Assembly (NCBI RefSeq): GCF_031143425.1
Contig: NC_090446.1
Coordinates: forward strand, 1,028,909,066-1,028,973,065
Direction: 5' to 3'
Length of the DNA stretch: 64,000 nucleotides
Origin: Pleurodeles waltl
Taxonomy: Eukaryota > Chordata > Amphibia > Caudata > Salamandridae
Position 1 is the stretch's first letter; each line of letters opens with the position of its first letter. Shown in pieces: positions 56,665-64,000 of this stretch. The position numbers and the translations under genes were made by a program. Under the pieces are notes generated by a model. That model saw only the letters and a list, made by a program, of their open reading frames with translations. It was not told where the DNA came from and searched no databases.

Positions 56665-57401
56665 TGAATTCCTGGAGAGTACAGGCTGGGTCTATTTTGG
56701 CCACCTACAAAGAGTCATCCTAATTACGGATACACTCGATGCACACAGTCTATACTGACTTGGAAGCTTCTTTCCTTGGATTACAAGGGACGGCTTCATT
56801 CTCTGCTGGATTACTCATTCCTTTTTGCCTTGAAAAAGTCTGTGTGGACGAAACACGTGTTGGCTGTTTCTATAACTAAGATATGCCTTTCCTAACATGT
56901 GGACATGAATATCATTGAGCACTTATTGGATTTTCCCAGCACAAAGGATTAAAGCATTTCTTGCAAATTTATTAATCTCGGACTGATTATTCTGGAGTGC
57001 CCTGGTTGCTCTTTTTTCTTCCATTTTGTACTTTACAGCACATGACATAGGTGTGATCCATCTATGCTCTGTGCATCCTGAAACCCGTGGTGGTTGGGTT
57101 TCCGAACCAGGCTGGCACCCTTCACATGACTTTACATATGATTTGAGTACTTTTGAGTTCCTCGTTTCGGATGTGCGACGAATAGCTTCAACCACCTCTG
57201 TTTAGTAATTTTGACTGTTTGAAAAGTCTGAAATGATTAACATCCCAAACACAAGTTAACAACTCCCTTGTATCACAACATACCTACAGCCTGTCTCATC
57301 CAGAGTCCTTAAAGCAAATGCCACATTCTGTTCCACACCTGAGACCCTACTGCTCCCAATCTGTAGGCACTTGCACCAAGGCCATCACTTCTTCTCCTGT
57401 T
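56665..57401. other. Intron, no gene seen
   Basis: Includes cttgaaaaagtctgtgtgga near 56830, similar to a phrase common in amphibian repeats. Not classified. Confidence 0.4.
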
Positions 57402-58240
57402 TCATAGGTTTACACAGTGCACTGCATCCGTCAGTCCACTCTCTCTCTTAGCTTTCTTCATTACGTTTTCAAGCAGGTCAATGGATTTTGCAGTGATAAA
57501 CGTTTCATTGAGTTCTACAGCGCCCACCTCCCAAATCCTTTCCTGAATCTTACGGATACTGGTGTTTACCTCCAGCTGATCTGTCTCCACGTCATCCACG
57601 TTGGTACCAACATTGCAATGAGTATCACAACTTCCCTTCAGAATCCAAGCAATATAACAGAATTCCTTTTCTATATTTAAGAGACATTTTATCAACAAAA
57701 TACATTAGAAAGTGTCCTTTGTTTCTCTTCCACAAAGTTAGTGGTTCTCCTTTTCACTGTGGACCGTCACAGAGGAGAATCTGTGAAAAGTGCAAATTTC
57801 ATAAGGAACTGTATAGAGTAGTGAACCAGAATAAAGGCAGAGAAACAACTGAGCGTGCAACATGTGGCCCAGTCCATAACGTATCCAACGGCCACAAGTA
57901 CACGTTACCGGACCGAGAAGATGCGCAGGATGGTCCTTTGTGTTCACATCGCAGATTCCAACTTCATTATCTCCAGGAGTGGCCAGAAATGTCTGAGTAT
58001 TTACAGAGTCACCATTTAGCTGAAGCACTTCTGTCGATAGATACATTCGGATGGCATCACCTTGTTGACAAGGTAATTCTGAAAAATGTGTTGGGCCATA
58101 TGGCTGGTGAGAAAAATACTCAAGTCTCTTAGTCTGTGTGTTGATACCATTTTTGTTTTTAATAATATTTTGTCCATTAAGGTGTACTGTAACAATTGCC
58201 AATATGCATTTCTAGCCAGAACACACTTTCTAATTGACAA
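57402..58240 (-). other. Unrecognised - strand ORF cluster, possible decayed retrocopy
   Basis: Three - frames follow one another: 58240-58016 and 58202-57738 (overlapping), then 57698-57402. The peptides are protein-like and not repetitive (for example VLQLNGDSVNTQTFLATPGD and ETFITAKSIDLLENVMKKAK). Together they could be a frame-shifted intron-less copy of one gene, or chance. I did not recognise the family. The + strand frame at 57719-58132 would be its shadow. Confidence 0.3.
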
Positions 58241-58379
58241 ATAAATGTATTTGCTGCTGTAGATGAATCATTGGTACAGTGGCAGACCTTGGACGTATTG
58301 AATTATTTCTATTAATATGCAACATTGGGCAACTCACAACTCCATTTTTTAAACTTTGTATGCTTTGTGAAGTGCAAGC

Positions 58380-58800
58380 CTAATAAAGTTTTAAAAAGAA
58401 AGGCAAGGCAGGATGATCAGCCCCTGGCAATAGTGGGAAGCCATTCCCACTGCAGTGAAGTACCTCTCAGGGCGAAAGGCGACTGCTGCCTCCTAGTGGC
58501 AGTCCCGGATTCCTTCCTCCAAGCATTCACCCCTCCAGCTGAAGGCCCTCCAAGCAAAGTGCCCTGGAGGAGTGTCACCTTCACTAGCCCCTGGTCCAGC
58601 CACTGTCACCACCAACAGTGTCTGGTCTCCTTTCCCTGCACCTTGTATCTGTGCGAGAAGAGGCCGTAGGAGCTGCATTAGGATTTCCTGAATGAAGGGC
58701 CAGGTGAGCTTCTGTGTCTTGGGCAGAGTTATGAAACTTTGCCAGACTTCTCCAAAGCCAAGTCGTAAAAATTGTGATTTATTTCTGTTTCAGTAATGAT
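58380..58800. repeat. Interspersed repeat copy 1 (pair with 61990-62775)
   Basis: Shares in the same order and orientation aaaaagaaaggca, ctgcagtgaa, ccctggaggagt.tcacc, ctggtctcc.ttccctgcacctt and gtgatttatttctgttt with 62006-62763. It ends about 60 bases before the final visible WIPI1 exon. Divergence is considerable, so both copies are old. Confidence 0.7.
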
Positions 58801-58857
58801 TCTGCTGTGACCACCTTTTCACCATGAATTTCATGTTGTCCGCTTGTACATTTCCAG

Positions 58858-58979
58858 GCTACTCCGAAGATGGAGGCATGTTGCGCGGAGAGGTGATCCC
58901 AGAGCACGAGTTTGCAGCTGGACCTGTGCGCTTGGACGACGAGAATGAATTCCCACCTGTGAGCATTCAGAGTCGTTAA
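58858..58979 (+). CDS. WIPI1: WIPI1 exon (GYSEDGG...DDENEFPP), last in window; end ambiguous
   Basis: Acceptor gtacatttccag; the first two bases complete a Gly codon from 46630. Encodes YSEDGGMLRGEVIPEHEFAA, then GPVRLDDENEFPP. Two ends are possible. First, a donor CCT|gtgagc at 58959 would end the exon at 58958 in phase 0 and splice to a last exon, as in mammals where EFPP is followed by about 15 more residues. Second, read-through gives VSIQSR and TAA at 58977-58979. The donor matches consensus well. I could not find the mammal-like last exon downstream, so it is probably beyond 64000 if used. GEVIPEHEFA and DDENEFPP are WIPI1 landmarks of the acidic tail. Confidence 0.9.
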
Positions 58980-59586
58980 ATCCACAGACCAGCCCTGTTA
59001 CCTGCAAGGAGGTGTAACCTCTTACAGAAGAGATGGATGTTTTAAACAACCACACCAGCACATGACAAACGCTACATCTGCAGAATCCAGGCAGTATTTG
59101 TTAACAGTGTTATGTGGCAAAGGTTGAGCCCTCAAGTCGATGGTTGCCAAGCTAACGATTACCCTAGTGGTAACAAAAAGATATTATAACCAAGCACAGT
59201 GCTCTCTGCGTACTTGCCACCTAAATCCTGGCATGCTGCTTGTTTTGTTCCCTCTGATGGTTGAAATTTCAGTGTATTTTAAGTTTTGGCTATTTTTAGT
59301 GGTTAGTTTTCTTCATGACCATTCCCTGAAAAGATCACATTAACCTCTAGGATCAAAGGATCTAGGAAGGGAGTTTCTAGCACAGGTTTGTGTTTTGGGT
59401 ACAACTTTTTTGTCCGAGAAATCTTATCTTTTAGTATCCTAATTTAAACTGTACTGACTTGTATGGACTACACCTTCGGTTTCATTTACTCTTTACTTTC
59501 GTAACGAACATTCTAACTTTTTAATATATATATTCTTTCTCTTTGTATATAAGATACAATTGCTATTGCATATTTTACCTACTTGA
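58980..59586. other. Intron or 3' UTR of WIPI1, no further exon seen
   Basis: If the TAA at 58977 is used this is 3' UTR, but no clear aataaa follows closely. Otherwise it is intron. Confidence 0.4.
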
Positions 59587-59770
59587 AGGCGGCAAAATAT
59601 CCCAGTGACTTAAGCACTTACTGCTGACATCTTCTGTGATCTGTAGGTCATCGGTTCGATTCTCTGCCAGGCAAACTGAGCCTTCCAGCTTTTCAAGGTC
59701 AGATCATTGAGTTCCATTAAATCGGATACCATTAGCACTTGTTATTTACACAGCGTGGTAAAGGTAGGTG
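59587..59770 (+). mobile_element. tRNA-derived SINE
   Basis: A tRNA-like head with an A-box-like tatcccagtgactt (59598-59611) and a good B box ggttcgattct (59653-59663) about 50 bases on, the normal internal Pol III promoter spacing. A non-tRNA body follows with attaaatcggataccattag. No A tail or target duplication is clear, so the 3' end is approximate. The head cannot fold into a full functional tRNA as far as I can see. Confidence 0.6.
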
Positions 59771-61989
59771 TATAGTATAAAACAGATTTCCTCCATTTAT
59801 TTTAAGGGGGGTTATCAAAGCAGATAGTAGCTAAACGTCTGCAGTGATTAGTCTGCAATTGGAACATTCATTAGCGGTAGAGGGCACATGAGAAGGGGTA
59901 TAGCAAACATTTCCTCAAGATGGACTGTTTCAGAAGAAATCAGGAGTTTCCAAGCAAGGCTGTGCCAATAAAAGACTAGTTTGGTTGGTGTGTTGACTGG
60001 CTATCCAATTTCATGATAAAAACTTAGTACAAGGGATTTCTTTTTTTGTTCTTAATCATTAGCTCGAATAATATTTATCTGAGAGATTTTACAAGGTCGC
60101 AACTTCGGTGCAAAACTTTTTGAAGACCTGGGCAAAATTATGTTTTGTAGCTTGGACACACCATTTCCCCAAACCAAAAGGCTATTTTACCCAATTGATT
60201 GCAATCTGGCACCCACTTATGGCACATTGTTGTGGTGCTGCAAGGCAGTAGTCTACACTGGCCTTAATGTAACACCAGCCCTGCATGTCTGATTGGTGGA
60301 AGCAAAAAAAAAAAAAAAGAGACGCAGGATTAACTTGTATCTAAAACATCAACAGATGCATTGTAAATAGTGAGCCCGCAGTGGCTTTTTTAATGGGCTG
60401 GTCACAGCTACTGCAGACAGTCATCAAAATGCTGACATCCACCATCTCGTAGATTCGTTTTTTAAACATTTATGTTGCATCGCTAAAACTGTGGCCCATT
60501 TCTGACACTGGTCAACAAGAAAAAAATAAAAATTCCAGTTCATAAGCTCCGATGTTTTGATATTGGAATACGAAAGGAACCGCCCATGCTCTTAAATAAC
60601 AAAAATAAGAGAGTTAAAAATAACTAAAGTAAGAGAGGAAATGAAGCTCTCTCATAGGTGCCCCAAATCCTTGTTAGTTGGAAAGAGTAAAGGGCAGCCA
60701 TTCTTTCATGATGCGTAACAGGGGAAGCTGAAAGGAGACGTTGGGGTTGAGACACAAAAAAACTGGAAATTGGTAGGGCCGCAAAGGCTGCAGCGACTGA
60801 GTTGCCCAAGCTCAAGAGGCTCCGAGACCAGCCTGAGGGGCAGCAGGAGCACTGCATTCCTTTGGCAAGTGGCCAAACTCGGAGCCACTGCACGGGCAGT
60901 GTGCTGCATTACCTACTGCCTCTACCTGCAGAGTACCCCCGCACCCTCATCACATTCCCAGGTCCCCATCAGTGTCTGCAGCGCAGCACAGGCTCCTGGG
61001 AGCAGGAGCAACTGGCTCGACTTCCCTGCGACTCTCCCTCTCGCCAGTAGCAGCAGCCGTGCAAATGAAAAGTAAAGAAGCTGGGCAACTCATGACTCCA
61101 TTCATTTTTCGATTGATCCTACTAGAGAGCACGTGTTGTCTGTTGTGAGGCATATTGTGGTGTACCAAGAACATAGAGGTGTTTGGAGCCAGTCCATTGC
61201 TTACCAGTGGTTGGCTTTCCTTGTCACGCACATTTGCCTGCTTTTTATTATTGTCCCATCTTGTTTGTCCATCCCTTGGTGAATTGCCTCTTTATAGTCT
61301 TTGTCTGGCTTGTATCTGCTTCCACTGCTTGCTTTTCAGGCGCTACTTTTTTCTATTGAGTGCACGTGTCCTCAAGCCATCTCCCTTGTGTATGTCTCTC
61401 CCCTTGTGTTGCTCTCTGTTTCCCACTTCTCCTCGTTCTCCTCACTCTTGCACTCACCTGTGTGCTTCTCGCCATTGCTTCACCCCACCTGCACCCTCAG
61501 TGTTGCTTTCTCCCAAACCAGTGCTGCTTTCACTCTCGTCTTCCCCGTTGCTTTTGCATCTCCTCCAGTCATTATCCATTGCTTTTGTGTCCATTCCTGA
61601 TTGCCTTGATGTCCCCCAGCACCTTCCCCCATGTTGCTTCCCCGTTCCCCCATACACACTCCCATGTGTTGCTTACGCTCCTCCCACCCTTTAAAAAATA
61701 TATATTTTTGTGTTTCATTTTCCTTTTAGTTACTTCTCCAAATCTGATTGGTTACTCAAAAGAAGAAAAATAAACACCCATGTCATTTTGTAGGCACGCA
61801 TGCATGGTGTATATGCCTATAAAATGACACAGGTGTTCGCATCAGGTTTTTTTTAGTTTTTTTTTTTTAAACTTTAACCACTCTTCACAGCATAATGGAT
61901 GCTGTGCGACGTGGCTAAAAACGATTGGCAAAGCCAGTGGCTCACAAACATGCAGCCTATTGGTTTTGCCAGTGCTTGTTTTACTGTGT
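59771..61989. other. Intron or intergenic, no gene seen
   Basis: Contains an A-run (about 60304-60318) and a C/T-rich tract about 61210-61690 that opens long frames by composition alone. No exon recognised. Confidence 0.45.
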
Positions 61990-62775
61990 GTGATTTATGA
62001 AGTTTTATAAAGTTTGAAAAAGAAAGGCAGGATTGGCATCCCTTCTCAGCATAGGCACATCATTCTAACTGCAGTGAATGGCCACTTGGCAGATGGCAGA
62101 CTGCTTCCTCTTAGCAGCGGTCCCTCATCCTTTGCTTCAACCCTAAATGCGGCCAACTTCCCCATTTCTCCCCAGCCAAAGTATCTCCAGCAAGGTGTCC
62201 CCCTGGAGGAGTATCACCATCCCATCCCTTTGCCCCTGTACCCTGCTGCTTGAGCTACCCCTGCAGCCTGCCCCCATGCTTGAGCTGCCCCTGCCCTAGG
62301 GCTCCACTCTTGAGCTACCCCTGCGGCCTGCCCCCATGCTTGAGCTACCCCTGCGGCCTGCCCCCATGCTTGAGCTACCCCTGCGGCCTGCCCCCATGCT
62401 TGAGCTACCCCTGCGGCCTTCCCCCATGCTTGAGCTACCCCTGCAGCCTGCCCCCATGCTTGAGCTGCCCCTGCCCTAGGGTTCCACTCTTGAGCTGGCT
62501 ACTTTCAGACTCGAGCACTGGGGCATTCCTTTCTGCAGTCCTCTTGGCACCACCGCCCCTCCGCCCAATACTGCCTGGTCTCCTCTCCCTGCACCTTGTA
62601 CCTGTGTGAGGCGAGGTTGGAGCAACCGCTTTACAATTTTCTGAAGGGTGAGATGAGTTCAAGTTCAGCTTGGATACGTCTTGGAAACTTTGGCCATCTT
62701 CTCTCGTTGGAAAACGCTGGACCTTTCGTGACAGAAAAAATAGTGGTTTATTTTTGTTTCTGTTGAGAGGAGAGG
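61990..62775. repeat. Interspersed repeat copy 2, with minisatellite insert
   Basis: Partner of 58380-58800. The middle is swollen by the 30-bp minisatellite at 62249-62497. Flanking parts on both sides of it match copy 1. Confidence 0.7.
62249..62497. repeat. Minisatellite, eight 30-bp units plus part of a ninth
   Basis: Unit cttgagctacccctgcggcc followed by tgcccccatg. Units start exactly every 30 bases from 62249. Two variant units (62279-62308 and 62459-62488) carry ctgccctaggg and a changed second half and sit symmetrically near the ends, suggesting a block duplication. The open frame across it (62250-62609) is an effect of the 30-base period. Confidence 0.95.
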
Positions 62776-64000
62776 GTGGTCGTGCATCATAGAGTTCGTG
62801 GAAATTAAAGAGTAAAGGGCTTTTTTATTTGTGGTTGTCTCCGCCCTCCTCCTTCTAAGCAACTTACAGAAACGCTGTCTTGCGGTTGAGGGTTTGTTTC
62901 TGGTGTTCCTACTCCGTTTGAACAAGCAGAGTCCACCGTCTGTGGAAAGGTGACAATAGGCTTTGCGTTTGGCCTGAGTGAAGCATAAGGGAGAAATGGG
63001 AGTAGACTTGATTATACCTCTACGCGCCTATTGCTTCCCACTGTTTCATTTTTTCAACTAGACTGTGGCACTTCTAGTGGTCTTTACTTCTGCCATGCGG
63101 CTTTTGCTTGCAAAAAACATTCTGCCTCTTTCTAGAATGTATCTGGTTTTTCATAGAGACGAGAAGACGAGATCCTTCTGGCAGACCAGCAGCATTTACT
63201 GTTCCTCGATTGGATTCACACTCTTTTACAGGGGAATTAAGTGAAAAACGTATCTCATGGCCATAATGCATATTCTCGAAAGAAATTACCACAAAAAACA
63301 ATCATTGTGTGTAGAGGGTTTGAACCAGACGTGGCCTATACAGGTCTGTGGAGATGGGGCAAGACCGATAGAAGGAACAATTGTGACAAACTTAATTTAA
63401 AAAGGGCTGCTTTTTTGGTAAAAGGTTCTTGTTGTGGGTAGTTATGTTTTTTCCAGATAGATTATAAGAACTAAGGTGCTCGTTAGCACCAGTAAACGAT
63501 TTCGGGGACATCTCTTGGTTTCATAGGTAACCTGGACTATGTAATTATTCCCTGGACTTCAGTTTCAGAGCACATGTATAGTGGGTTAGCCTATTGCTCC
63601 CATCATGCTTGCTCTGGTGCGAGTTTATACTGTCACCACCTTCTAATCCATTTGGCTTGGTAACTGCCCACAAGCTGTGTGCAGGCAATAAATGGACATT
63701 AAAGTAAGGAACTTCTACTTGCTTGTAACGCTAGTGCCCCTAGGCCGACAGGCTCTCTCACGTTACCTAAGCGCTTTCCTTTTACAGAATGTGGATATGA
63801 GGCATGGCAGCAGTGTACAATGGATGAGATCTTCATAGTATGGGGGACACACCCGAAGGAATTCTCCTAGCCGCACTTAACAAAACATTTTTTAAGAGTT
63901 CTGGATACGGCCACGAGGTGGCAGTGTTTCCACAAGAAGAGAATACGATAACACGAGCTTTGCTGATTAGGAGCACTGAAGTTATTGACAAGCAGGGCCG
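62776..64000. other. Intron or intergenic, no gene seen
   Basis: No exon with WIPI1-like last residues, RNA gene or classified repeat found. An acceptor-like ccttttacag ends at 63787, but the sequence after it reads into a stop without family resemblance. Confidence 0.45.

Noticed and set aside
57719..58132. 137-codon + strand frame
   Set aside because: Opposite strand of a longer - frame cluster; neither is recognised, and the + frame has no splice or promoter support.
61210..61700. 179-, 137- and 99-codon frames in three overlapping frames
   Set aside because: C/T-rich composition keeps several frames open at once; Ser/Leu/Pro/Cys-rich products without family resemblance.
62250..62609. 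119-codon frame with a repeated SYPCGLPPCL-type peptide
   Set aside because: Follows from the 30-base minisatellite, whose period is a multiple of three; no promoter, splice or family evidence.
63788..63840. Acceptor-like site ending at 63787 as the last WIPI1 exon
   Set aside because: Sequence after it does not encode the ILCRG-like end of WIPI1 and meets a stop soon after.
1..64000. CRISPR arrays, bacterial operons, rRNA or complete tRNA genes
   Set aside because: Spliced vertebrate exons and retrotransposons show a nuclear animal genome. Tandem repeats have no spacer structure, and the only tRNA-like sequence is a SINE head.

Overview
This window looks like a stretch of a very large vertebrate genome, most probably a salamander and plausibly a newt. 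Six exons of one gene lie on the + strand (6619-6689, 20938-21045, 23781-23945, 34772-34879, 46509-46630 and 58858-58958/58979). Joined in phase they encode the C-terminal part of WIPI1, a PROPPIN (WD-repeat, phosphoinositide-binding) autophagy protein, including its FRRG lipid-binding motif. All splice sites are AG/GT and all exon phases agree. Introns are 2.7 to 14.2 kb and full of retrotransposons. The salamander/newt assignment is inference from WIPI1 similarity, intron size, abundant DIRS elements and a few repeat families I recall from newt sequence; no search was run.

The most striking content is three separate DIRS-type tyrosine-recombinase retrotransposons in three different introns. 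DIRS-A (about 7479-20375, coding on -) is old and carries a nearly full-length L1 (7690-14932, +) inserted in its 3' inverted terminal repeat (ITR) with a 17-bp target duplication. DIRS-B (about 26073-31848, coding on -) is a decayed member of a second family and sits inside an (AT)n microsatellite. DIRS-C (about 39411-45302, +) is the same family as DIRS-B and looks intact. It has 151-bp identical ITRs, an internal complementary region (ICR) that matches the two outer ends joined head to tail, and open gag, RT/RNase H/methyltransferase-like and tyrosine-recombinase frames with their key residues.

Other parts: a decayed L1 fragment (1140-2260), a CR1/L2-like LINE relic (35200-37160, -), a 2.7-kb interspersed repeat (53679-56367), a perfect 54-bp hairpin (56529-56664), a tRNA-like SINE (about 59587-59770), a pair of related repeats (58380-58800 and 61990-62775), one of them with a 30-bp minisatellite, and other short tandem repeats. 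An unassigned spliceable ORF lies at 50467-50677, and an unrecognised ORF cluster lies on the - strand at 57402-58240.

The only host gene I can support is WIPI1; everything else is intronic repeat or unassigned. The upstream WIPI1 exons (N-terminal blades) are outside the window to the left. The final coding exon may be outside to the right.
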